Part shown: positions 16,500-24,799 of the stretch, in pieces | Numbering within the stretch: position 1 is the stretch's first letter | Layout: every line of letters starts with the position of its first letter | NCBI GenBank assembly: GCA_903825465.1 | Contig: CAIKAR010000057.1 | Location: forward strand, 1-33,308 | DNA length: 33,308 nucleotides | Source: an uncultured Hyphomicrobiales bacterium | GTDB lineage: Bacteria > Pseudomonadota > Alphaproteobacteria > Rhizobiales > Beijerinckiaceae | Reading direction: 5' to 3' | Notes under the pieces: generated by a model | What the model was told of the DNA's origin: nothing | The model's database searches: none | Seen by the model: only the letters and a program-made list of their open reading frames with translations | Translations under genes and position numbers: made by a program

Positions 16500-18506
16500 A
16501 TGATCGTAAAAACCGCGCCTTGCGCGGGAGTCGGCGTATTGTTCGCGTTGATCCCGCTTTCGCTTGCCCACGCCGACCCCGCCACCGTCGCCCTGCCCGA
16601 CATCACCGTGACCGCCGACCGCGTCGAGGAACCAGCCTCGCGCTCCGGCTCCTCGCTCACCATTGTTCCAGCCGAACAAATCGACAAATACGGCATCGCG
16701 GGCGTCGCCGACGCGCTCCGCGAGGTTCCCGGCCTTGATGTGGTCGACAGCGGCGGCGCCGGCTCCCTCACGACCGTCAATCTTCGCGGCGGCGGCGCCG
16801 GACACACCCTCGTGATGATCGACGGCGTCAGGATCGGCGATCCGACTTTTCCCGATGGCTCGCTCGATTTCGGCAACCTCTCGGCCGTCAACATCGAGCG
16901 CATAGAGGTGCTTCGCGGGCCGCAGTCGGCGCTTTACGGCTCGGACGCGATGGGCGGCGTGATCAACATCATCACGCGCAAGGGAGCCAAGACCCCGCAA
17001 CGCTCGGTGACGATCGAGGCGGGCAGCTACGGCACGATCTCGGCCCGCGCGTCCCTCTCCGGCGGAGACGATCTCTGGACCTATTCGCTCGGCGTCAATC
17101 TCTTTCACGCCGACGGATTTCCCCGTTACGGCTACCGTATCAACAGGCCCATCGTGATCGGAGACGGCGTCACGCCGCTGCCGACTTTGCCGAGGGCGGA
17201 CCCGACGGACAAGGGCGGCGTCGGCGGCCGCTTTTCCTATCGCGCCTCCGACATCGCGACGATCGATTTCGGCTTCAACCTGCAAAGCAACGCGCTCCGG
17301 TACGACAATCCCTTCGCCACCATGCCGAGCGACGTGTTCAATTCCTACAACCACTCGAAAGCGTTCATCGCCGACGGCTTCGTCAAGGCGACGATCGACC
17401 CCTGGAACGGCCTCTGGAAGCATCAGTTCACGGTTTTCGGCAACGTCACCAAGCGCGACAGCTGGGAGACGGAAGGCTGCTTCGACGCGAACTTCAACCC
17501 CTTCAACTGCAAGAGCGGCTTCCAGGGCGGCCGCTTCGGCGGCGAGTACCAGGGCGACGCGAATTTCGGCTCCTTCGGCGCCCTCACCTACGGCGCGCGC
17601 ACGGAGACGGAAACCGCGACGACCTCGCAGGATCCCAATCCGAACGATGGCTCCTTCACCCCGATCTCGGCGCGGCAGATCACGAATTCCTTGTTCGCGG
17701 AATACCGCTACACGGCGTTCGAGCGTCTCGATCTGACGGCGGGAGGCCGCGTCGACGCGATTCAGGGCGGATCGACCTTCACGAGCGGGCGCGCGACCGC
17801 CGCGTATCGCTTCGAAGAAACCGGGACGAAGGCGCGCGCGAGCTACGGAACGGGCGCCAAGGCCCCCACGCTCTTCCAAAGATTCAGCCTGTTCGGCACG
17901 GCCGGGCTGCAACCCGAAACGAACTGGGGGTACGATTTCGGGATCGACCAGAAAATCCTTGGCGACCGGGCCACGGTCTCCGCGACCTTTTTCTCGTCCG
18001 ACTACAAAAACCTGATCGGCTTCGCCAATCTTCCGGCGTGCTCGCCCGCGCAGATCCTGAACGGCGGCGGCTGTTACTTCAACGTGAACCGCGCGCGCAC
18101 GCAGGGCGTCGAGGTCTCGATGGACGCGTCGATCGTTCCAGACACGCTTCGCGCCAAGGCGAGCTACACCTACACCGACACGCGCGACCTCGTGACGCGG
18201 CTGCAAATGCTGCGCGTTCCCTATCACAAGGGATCGTTTTCGGTGACCTATGATCCGACGCCGCGGTTGGAGATCGAACCCCGCGTGCTGCTCGTCGGCG
18301 CGGCGTTCGACAACAACACCACGACGTTTCAGCGGGTGACCTTGTCGCCCTACGCGAAGTTCGACCTTCTCGCCCGCTACAAGATCAACGCGAACCTCTC
18401 GGCGTTCGGGCGCATCGACAATCTCACCGACGCGCGCTACGAGGAGGTTTACAACTACGGGACGGCTGGCAGAGGGTTCTACGCCGGCGTCAACTACACA
18501 TGGTAG
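16500..18506 (+). CDS. btuB: TonB-dependent vitamin B12 receptor BtuB
   Basis: Outer-membrane receptor that takes up cobalamin with energy from TonB-ExbB-ExbD. 668 aa. A signal peptide (1-25, ending AHA-D) is followed by the TonB box ITVTADR (35-41). The plug domain has VADALREVPGLDVVDSGGAG, VLRGPQSALYGSDAMGGVIN and IITRKG. The beta-barrel ends in FYAGVNYTW with a terminal aromatic residue. The start has GGAGG 4 nt upstream. The riboswitch in front makes a cobalamin substrate close to certain. The next gene starts 10 nt after its stop. No btuCDF or cobalamin-synthesis gene is in the window. Confidence 0.95.
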   Translation: MIVKTAPCAGVGVLFALIPLSLAHADPATVALPDITVTADRVEEPASRSGSSLTIVPAEQIDKYGIAGVADALREVPGLDVVDSGGAGSLTTVNLRGGGAGHTLVMIDGVRIGDPTFPDGSLDFGNLSAVNIERIEVLRGPQSALYGSDAMGGVINIITRKGAKTPQRSVTIEAGSYGTISARASLSGGDDLWTYSLGVNLFHADGFPRYGYRINRPIVIGDGVTPLPTLPRADPTDKGGVGGRFSYRASDIATIDFGFNLQSNALRYDNPFATMPSDVFNSYNHSKAFIADGFVKATIDPWNGLWKHQFTVFGNVTKRDSWETEGCFDANFNPFNCKSGFQGGRFGGEYQGDANFGSFGALTYGARTETETATTSQDPNPNDGSFTPISARQITNSLFAEYRYTAFERLDLTAGGRVDAIQGGSTFTSGRATAAYRFEETGTKARASYGTGAKAPTLFQRFSLFGTAGLQPETNWGYDFGIDQKILGDRATVSATFFSSDYKNLIGFANLPACSPAQILNGGGCYFNVNRARTQGVEVSMDASIVPDTLRAKASYTYTDTRDLVTRLQMLRVPYHKGSFSVTYDPTPRLEIEPRVLLVGAAFDNNTTTFQRVTLSPYAKFDLLARYKINANLSAFGRIDNLTDARYEEVYNYGTAGRGFYAGVNYTW

Positions 18507-18516
18507 GGCGAATCCT

Positions 18517-19071
18517 ATGAGCGATCGCGGCGGCAACAGCGTTGGAACGGAACAGGCCGTCTTCGGGGCCGGATTCATCGCCATCGCCTTTCTTTTCAGT
18601 TACGGCCTCGCTTGCGTCACGCCCTTCGCGGCGCTGGCGACCATCGCTGGCCGCAGCTTCAATCGAACGGCGGCCGCCGCGATCGTGATCGTCGCCTGGC
18701 TTCTCAATCAGGCCGTCGGCTATGGCTTGCTGGACTATCCGCGGACATGGGACAGTTTCGCCTGGGGCGGCGCGATCGGAATCGCGTCGCTCGGGGGCCT
18801 GGCGCTCGCCAGACCGCCTCTCCTTGAAAAGGCGCCGCAACCCCTGGCCATATCCGCCGCTTTCGTCGGCGCGTTCTGCGCCTATGAAGCGACGCTCTAC
18901 GCCGCGACATGGTTCCTCCCGTCGGAGCCCGTGGCTTTCGCTCTTCCGGTTGTCGCCGAAGTGTTCGTCATGAACGCGCTCGCCCTGGCGATCTTGACGT
19001 TGGCGCGGTGGCTCGCGGTGAAATTCGGGACGCGGATTGGCGTTCGCGGCGCCTCTATCGCCAGCGCCTGA
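18517..19071 (+). CDS. Five-span inner-membrane protein in the cobalamin riboswitch operon
   Basis: 184 aa. Hydrophobic segments at about residues 15-43, 51-73, 81-98, 108-130 and 140-168 indicate a polytopic inner-membrane protein with a short cytoplasmic N-terminus. Conserved-looking features are FSYGLACVTPFAALA (28-42), NQAVGYGLLDYPRTWDSFAWG (64-84) and FCAYEATLYAA (120-130), with two membrane cysteines (33 and 121). The gene begins 10 nt after btuB with AGGG at the ribosome-site position, so it is under the same riboswitch. I cannot place it in a named family. Its size and context recall single-subunit vitamin B12 transporters such as BtuM, but I see no decisive motif. A role in cobalamin or cobalt passage across the inner membrane is an inference. 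Confidence 0.85.
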   Translation: MSDRGGNSVGTEQAVFGAGFIAIAFLFSYGLACVTPFAALATIAGRSFNRTAAAAIVIVAWLLNQAVGYGLLDYPRTWDSFAWGGAIGIASLGGLALARPPLLEKAPQPLAISAAFVGAFCAYEATLYAATWFLPSEPVAFALPVVAEVFVMNALALAILTLARWLAVKFGTRIGVRGASIASA

Positions 19072-19096
19072 TGCGCCCCCTGGCGAGTGCGAGTTA

Positions 19097-22000
19097 GTGA
19101 TTGAGTTCAATGTTCTGCGCGTCGTCAAGACTTTGCCCTTCTCCCTGTTAATGACCACGGCGCTCGTCAAGCCATCGCTGGCCGCCTGCACATCGAGCCC
19201 GGACAATCTGACCTTGAACTGCTCGGGGCCGCTGTCTGGGGGTTCCGGCGTGCCGATCACGGTTTACGACGCCGCCGCCGCTTTTCAGCCTGTCAACGGC
19301 TCCAACGGCTATACGCCCGCCAATCCGGCGTTTCCCGCAATCAGCAATCCGAACAATCCGGGCTACAATCCAAATCCACCCACCGTCACGCTCAATTTCG
19401 ACAGCACCACGGCGCTCAACGCCCTCAACCCGGCGACCGGCTCTTTCGCCGACAAGGGCCTGATCTCCGCCAATTTCTCCAACAACGAGAACCCGGCGGT
19501 CAACAACGTCGTGCTCAACAATTATGGATTGCTGGCGTTCTCCACCAATCAGATAGCCACCTCGCGCCTGGAGTTGATCAACGCCGACAGCCAGGTCAAC
19601 AACTTCACCGTCAACAACGCCGGGACGCTCGCGGTCACGCAGACTTTTTTCAGCGCGTTCAACCCCGCCAGCCTTTCGGTCACGCCCAGCGGGTCGCCCG
19701 CGACAGCCAACGCCAAATACGCCGGCGCCACGCTCAACGACATGGCGGTGATGTACTCCGACGACAACACCAACGAAGTCGCGGTGAACAATCTGGCGGG
19801 TGGAAAGATTCTGGCGACCGGCAATTACGCGACTCCCTTTTATGGACGCGCCGACACCACCGTCGTCAATTCCGGCATCATCGCCAACACGACTTGGTCG
19901 CCCACGGACACGATCGCGGCGGGCCATTGGGCCTTCGCCGCCTGGGGCGGCACGGACTACAATACCGCGCCCAACACCAATCCCGACAGCACGATTGTTT
20001 TGCCCAATCCCGATGGCTCCGTGACTGTCCAGGACACCTCGGCGCTCACGCTGACAAACAACGTGGGCGGCGTGATCAAGGGCGATTTTCTCGCGCTCGA
20101 CGTGACCCCAACGGTCTATGCCGCCGCCGTCGGCGCCAGCGCGAACCCCTTCCCCAATCCGGGATCGACGACGCCGCTCACCTTGCCGATCGCCAGCAGC
20201 AACGCCGGCCCCCGCGACAGCAATGTTGAGAATTACGGCTCCATCGCCGGCAATTTTTATCTCGGCTCGGGAACGCATGTGCTCGACAACGCCGCCGGCG
20301 CGACCCTGGCGGGCAGCGTCTATGTCGATCAACGCCCCTCCCAGGTGGTGTTCTCCACCCCGACCGCGGGAACCGTCGCCGGGACTTACCTGAGCGCCGG
20401 AGGAACCGATTTCAACGGCAACACCTGCGTGGCGGCTGGCCAGAACACGACGGACGCGGGTTGCGCGACCACCACCAAAATTCAAGCGACCGTCGTCGGC
20501 GGTCAGTCGCTGACCCTCACCAACGAGGGCACGCTCACCGGCGACATCAAGATCATGGATCAGGCGACGTCGGTCAATTCAATCGCGCTGACGGGCGGCG
20601 GCTTCACCGGCAATATCGTCGCGTTGAATGGCACGGGCTCGAACAGCCTGTCGCTCTTTGGCGTGACCAATCTCGCCAGCGTTCAAAATTTCAACTCGGT
20701 GAATTTGAACACGTCCAACGTCACGGTGGCGGGTGGCGTTTCGCTGATGCCCAATTCAACTCTCGCCACGACAATCGCGGGTCCTGGCGGAACCGCGGCC
20801 GCGCCCAACATCACGAACATTGGTTCGATCATTGGCCAGTTGTTGCTGGGCGGAACGACGACCATCCTGCCAACCTTCGCCGCCATCGTCCACAATGGCG
20901 ATGTCTATCAGGTCGCCTCGTCCGTCTTTGGCCCGGGCGTTCCGACCATCTCCGTCGCCAATCAGGGCGGCCTCGTCTCCCTGACCGCGGATACGAGCAA
21001 GGGTTCGTTGCTGCTCGACGCGAGCGTCATTGGCGTCAACCAGATTCCAGGCATGTCGAAAGCCGGAACGGCGACGCTCAACAATCTGTTGAACTACTAT
21101 GGCTCCAACGCCAATGTTCAAGCCCTGGGAGCGGCGGTCGAAGGCCTGACGCCCAGCGCCGCGGGAGCGGTCGCGGAGCAGTTGCGGCCTTCCGTCAATG
21201 GCGGCTCGATCCAGATGCCGACGTCGATCAACACTCTCTTCGCCAACCAGATTTCCAGCCGCCTCGGCACGTCTTTCTACGGCGCGGGTTCAATGACCGG
21301 CGTCGGGCCGCGCGATTTCGTCGCCAGCTCGGCTTTGGTCGGCAAGAAGCCGGCCGCCGCGACAAACGACGAAGGCGTCTGGATGAATGTCGTGGGATCG
21401 ACCGCGACGCGCCAATCGGTTGACGGCATATCGGGGTATCAAGCCGATATCGCCGGCTTCATAGCTGGTCTCGACCGGTCCGTTGGGCCGGGAGCGCGCG
21501 TTGGCGCCGCCGTCGGATACGCGACCGGCTGGGCAAAGGACTCGACCCTTCCAGGCAATAGCTTGAAAGTGCAATCGGTCGAGGGATTGGTCTATGGATC
21601 GCTGATCAAGAACCAGAATTTTGTCACCGGCGCCGCCGGGATCGCGAGCCTGAACTATCAATCCAACCGGAACATCAATTTCGCCGGGTTCGCCGACGCG
21701 GCGACGGCGACGCGTTCGGGAATGCTTTTTTCGGCCCAGGTCGACGCGGGCCGTTATGTTCCCATGAGCTTCGGCAGCCTGGCGCCGTTCGCCTCGATGG
21801 CCTACGCCCATATCGACCAAGGCGCTTACGGCGAAAACAGCTTCGCCGGCGCGGCGCTCAATGTCGCGAGCCAAAAGACGGATTCGCTTCAGTCCGGCCT
21901 CGGCCTCAAGGCGGTCGTGCCCTTCGCCATGCCCGGCTTCGCCGACTCGGCGTTCGAGGCGCGCGCGGCGTGGCGGCATGAATTCCTGAACACAGCCGAA

Positions 22001-24652
22001 TCCGTGACCGCCGCTTTCCCGGGATCGGGAACAGCCTTCCAGGCGGTCGGCCCGTCGCCGGCCCGGGACTTCGCCGATGTCGGCGCGGCGCTGCGCTTCG
22101 CGCTCCCCGCGGACGGCCAGACATTCGAGATCAGCTACAACGCGCGCCTGGGCGCCCATTACACCGAACAATCCGCGATGCTGCGCGCGCGCTTTGATTT
22201 TGGAGATGAACAAGCCGGAGCGCTGCCCGGTGGATCGGCGAGAGATCCGGTCGCCTTCTTCCCCGTGGCGATGAGCAAATTGGCGTCCGCCATCGCAGGG
22301 GCTGGCGCGCCGCGGGTGGATGGCATTTCCCAAGCGGACGCCTCGGGCGCCGGCGCTCAGTCCGCGGGCCCGCCCTATTTGGCGCAAGTCGCCGATGGCG
22401 TTGTGCAACTCCCGACCATCGACGTGTTCGCCACGACGCCGCTTTCGGGCAGCCGTGTCGATGTCGATAAAACGCCGGCCGGAATCACCACCATCGACGC
22501 CGCTCAAATCGAGCGGGAAAAGTCGCAAAACATCGTCAAATCCCTGGCGCAACAAACCCCCAGCATCACCGTCCAGGACGTCGCGGGAAATCCATTCACG
22601 CCCGACGTGATTTTCCGCGGCTTCGACGCCTCGCCGGTCTCCGGCACGCCGCAGGGCCTCGCGGTTTATCAGAACGGCGTTCGCATCAACGAGGCTTTTG
22701 GCGACACGGTCAACTGGGACCTCATTCCGACCTCGGCCGTGCGCTCGATGGACGTCGTCACCAACAACCCGGCCTTCGGCCTCAACGCCCTTGGCGGCGC
22801 GATCAGTCTTCAGATGAAGGATGGCTTCAATTCGCCCGGGACCACGATCGACGTCATGGGCGGCTCCTATGGCCGCCTGCAAACCTCGTTGCAATGGGGC
22901 AAACAGATCGGCGACTACGCCGCCTACATCGCGATCGAGGGCGCGCGGGACAATGGCTATCGAGACTTCTCGGGATCGCAGGTCCGCAGGTTCTACGGCG
23001 ACCTCGGCTACAAGAACGACGGCGCCGAGGTTCATCTGAATATTGGCGGCGCGGACAATTTCTTTGGCGCGACCGCCGCCGCTCCAGCCGAACTGTTGCA
23101 GCGAAATCTCAGCAATGTTTACACCACGCCGCAATCCTCGCTGAATCAAGTCGGCTACGTCAACGCGACCGTGAAGCTCGATGTCTCGCCGACCTGGGTG
23201 TTGCAGGGCGCGGCCCATTATCGCTCATTCTATCAGACCACGGTCGATGGCAACTCGACCGACGCGCAGACATGCGACGCCGACGCGACGCTGCTCTGCT
23301 TTAACGACGGGGTTTCGCCCGCCAATGGCCGCAACGGTCAACAGCTCGCGAATCCGTTCCCGGCAACCGCGACCTTGGGCGAAACCGACCGCACGCACAC
23401 GCAATCGACATCGGTCGGAACCACCCTCCAGGCGACAAACACCGATCAGATCATGGGCCATGACAATCACCTCGTCATGGGTGGCAGCTTCGACTACGGC
23501 GTCAGCAATTTTGGAGCCACGGCCGAACTCGGCAGCGTCTTGCCCAATTACCAGATTGCTGGCGCGGGAATATTTTTGGGACCGTCGGGCACTCCCGTCT
23601 CCGACGGGCCGGTCTCCCTGCGGACGACAAACACCAACGGCGGTCTCTACGCCCTTGATACGTTCGATGTCACCAAAGAGCTCTCGGTTTCCGCCGGCGG
23701 CCGCCTGAACATCGCCAATATCCGGCTGGAGGATCAGCTTGGCGGCGCGCTGAGCGGCGTCAACACCTACACACGCTTCAATCCGATGATTGGCGCGACC
23801 TACAAGGTAACAACCGATGTCACAGCCTACGCCGGCTATTCCGAGGCCAATCGAGCGCCAACGCCCCTGGAGCTGGGCTGCGCCGACCCAAATCAACCCT
23901 GCATCATCGCGAGCTTTCTTGTCGCTGATCCGCCGCTCAAGCAGGTCATCTCGCGCACCCTCGAAGCCGGGCTTCGCGGCAGCCATGATTTTGGCGCTGG
24001 CACTGGAAAGCTGGGCTGGAAACTGGGCGTCTTCCGCACCGACAATCAAGACGACATCATGAACGTGCCGAGCCCCTCCCTTCAGGGCTTCGGCTATTTC
24101 CAGAATATTGGAGCGACACGGCGGCAGGGCCTTGAGGCGGCGGTCGATTTCAAGGCCGAGAAAATCAACGTTTACGCCAGCTACGCCTATGTCGACGCGA
24201 CCTTCCAAAACGCGCTCGCCCTCGCGTCGAACTCGCCATTCGCCGATGTGAACGGCAACATTCAAGTGTCCGCGGGCAATCAAATTCCGATGATCCCGCG
24301 TCATCGCTTCAAGCTGGGCACCGACTACTCCATCACTAGGGATTTCAAAATCGGCGCGGACCTCCTGTACGTGGGTTCCCAGTACTTTTCCGGCGACGGC
24401 TCGAATCAATTCCCGAAGTTGCCGGGTTACGCCGTGGTCAACGCCGACGCGTCCTACCAAGTCATGAAAAATGTCCAGGTTTACGCGCGCGTCGAAAACC
24501 TGTTCAACAACGCCTACAATACATTTGGGACGTTCTTCGACACGACGGAAATTCCAAACTTCGTCAATGGCGGCGCGGCCTTCACGGATCCCCGATCGCT
24601 TAGTCCGGGTCAACCCCGGTCGTTTTACATGGGGGTCAAGGCGACGTTCTGA
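19097..24652 (+). CDS. Autotransporter-TonB-dependent receptor fusion protein (two outer-membrane barrels in one chain)
   Basis: About 1,851 aa in one open frame. GTG 19097 gives a signal-like leader (VLRVVKTLPFSLLMTTALVKPSLAA) ending near residue 30; its ribosome site is weak, and the frame is open from 19037. Residues about 32-700 are an Asn/Thr/Gly/Ala-rich beta-helical passenger with repeated strands such as VNNFTVNNAGTLAV and SLTLTNEGTLTGDIKI. Residues about 758-1037 are a whole autotransporter barrel (DEGVWMNVVGSTATRQ onward) that ends in the sorting strand SAMLRARFDF. A linker of about 65 residues leads to the TonB-box-like PTIDVFATTP (about 1106). The plug follows (IVKSLAQQTPSITVQDVAGN, then DVIFRGFDASP), and then a full receptor barrel with LGWKLGVFRTDNQDDIMNV, ending FYMGVKATF. 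It starts 25 nt after the previous gene, within the riboswitch operon. No stop or internal signal peptide separates the halves. The ligand is unknown. Confidence 0.9.
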   Translation: MIEFNVLRVVKTLPFSLLMTTALVKPSLAACTSSPDNLTLNCSGPLSGGSGVPITVYDAAAAFQPVNGSNGYTPANPAFPAISNPNNPGYNPNPPTVTLNFDSTTALNALNPATGSFADKGLISANFSNNENPAVNNVVLNNYGLLAFSTNQIATSRLELINADSQVNNFTVNNAGTLAVTQTFFSAFNPASLSVTPSGSPATANAKYAGATLNDMAVMYSDDNTNEVAVNNLAGGKILATGNYATPFYGRADTTVVNSGIIANTTWSPTDTIAAGHWAFAAWGGTDYNTAPNTNPDSTIVLPNPDGSVTVQDTSALTLTNNVGGVIKGDFLALDVTPTVYAAAVGASANPFPNPGSTTPLTLPIASSNAGPRDSNVENYGSIAGNFYLGSGTHVLDNAAGATLAGSVYVDQRPSQVVFSTPTAGTVAGTYLSAGGTDFNGNTCVAAGQNTTDAGCATTTKIQATVVGGQSLTLTNEGTLTGDIKIMDQATSVNSIALTGGGFTGNIVALNGTGSNSLSLFGVTNLASVQNFNSVNLNTSNVTVAGGVSLMPNSTLATTIAGPGGTAAAPNITNIGSIIGQLLLGGTTTILPTFAAIVHNGDVYQVASSVFGPGVPTISVANQGGLVSLTADTSKGSLLLDASVIGVNQIPGMSKAGTATLNNLLNYYGSNANVQALGAAVEGLTPSAAGAVAEQLRPSVNGGSIQMPTSINTLFANQISSRLGTSFYGAGSMTGVGPRDFVASSALVGKKPAAATNDEGVWMNVVGSTATRQSVDGISGYQADIAGFIAGLDRSVGPGARVGAAVGYATGWAKDSTLPGNSLKVQSVEGLVYGSLIKNQNFVTGAAGIASLNYQSNRNINFAGFADAATATRSGMLFSAQVDAGRYVPMSFGSLAPFASMAYAHIDQGAYGENSFAGAALNVASQKTDSLQSGLGLKAVVPFAMPGFADSAFEARAAWRHEFLNTAESVTAAFPGSGTAFQAVGPSPARDFADVGAALRFALPADGQTFEISYNARLGAHYTEQSAMLRARFDFGDEQAGALPGGSARDPVAFFPVAMSKLASAIAGAGAPRVDGISQADASGAGAQSAGPPYLAQVADGVVQLPTIDVFATTPLSGSRVDVDKTPAGITTIDAAQIEREKSQNIVKSLAQQTPSITVQDVAGNPFTPDVIFRGFDASPVSGTPQGLAVYQNGVRINEAFGDTVNWDLIPTSAVRSMDVVTNNPAFGLNALGGAISLQMKDGFNSPGTTIDVMGGSYGRLQTSLQWGKQIGDYAAYIAIEGARDNGYRDFSGSQVRRFYGDLGYKNDGAEVHLNIGGADNFFGATAAAPAELLQRNLSNVYTTPQSSLNQVGYVNATVKLDVSPTWVLQGAAHYRSFYQTTVDGNSTDAQTCDADATLLCFNDGVSPANGRNGQQLANPFPATATLGETDRTHTQSTSVGTTLQATNTDQIMGHDNHLVMGGSFDYGVSNFGATAELGSVLPNYQIAGAGIFLGPSGTPVSDGPVSLRTTNTNGGLYALDTFDVTKELSVSAGGRLNIANIRLEDQLGGALSGVNTYTRFNPMIGATYKVTTDVTAYAGYSEANRAPTPLELGCADPNQPCIIASFLVADPPLKQVISRTLEAGLRGSHDFGAGTGKLGWKLGVFRTDNQDDIMNVPSPSLQGFGYFQNIGATRRQGLEAAVDFKAEKINVYASYAYVDATFQNALALASNSPFADVNGNIQVSAGNQIPMIPRHRFKLGTDYSITRDFKIGADLLYVGSQYFSGDGSNQFPKLPGYAVVNADASYQVMKNVQVYARVENLFNNAYNTFGTFFDTTEIPNFVNGGAAFTDPRSLSPGQPRSFYMGVKATF

Positions 24653-24726
24653 GGCCGTGCGCTTTCGGACGACGCGCCCCGGCCGCCGCGCCGGTCCAAA
24701 ACCGATATTCCGCCCCGCGGCGGATG

Positions 24727-24754
24727 TTGACGCTTCACGCGAAGGGCGTACACT
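24727..24754 (+). promoter_or_regulatory. Putative sigma-70 promoter of the SoxC-like/cytochrome unit
   Basis: TTGACG (24727-24732) and TACACT (24749-24754) are separated by 16 nt. This is a good match 46 nt ahead of the start at 24800, and it makes the molybdoenzyme unit independent of the upstream fusion gene. Confidence 0.55.
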
Positions 24755-24799
24755 GCCCTGTGTTATAGAATTTTCTGGATTAAGACCGAGGAGGAAACG

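Noticed and set aside
16467-18584. Long minus-strand open frame (about 705 codons) opposite btuB
   Set aside because: Mirror frame of a well-supported TonB receptor; no domains, and it would run antisense through the riboswitch end.
19178-19189. LAAC at the leader end of the fusion protein considered as a lipoprotein signal
   Set aside because: The four residues fit a lipobox, but lipidation of an autotransporter-type passenger is not expected and the preceding region reads as an ordinary signal peptide; left unassigned.
22261-22330. Possible separate start for the receptor half of the fusion at ATG 22271 (MSKLASAIAGAG)
   Set aside because: No clear ribosome site and no convincing signal peptide follows, so an independent outer-membrane protein from here is unlikely.
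21290-23218. Minus-strand open frame (about 642 codons) opposite the fusion gene
   Set aside because: Antisense of two recognised barrel domains; composition typical of a shadow frame.
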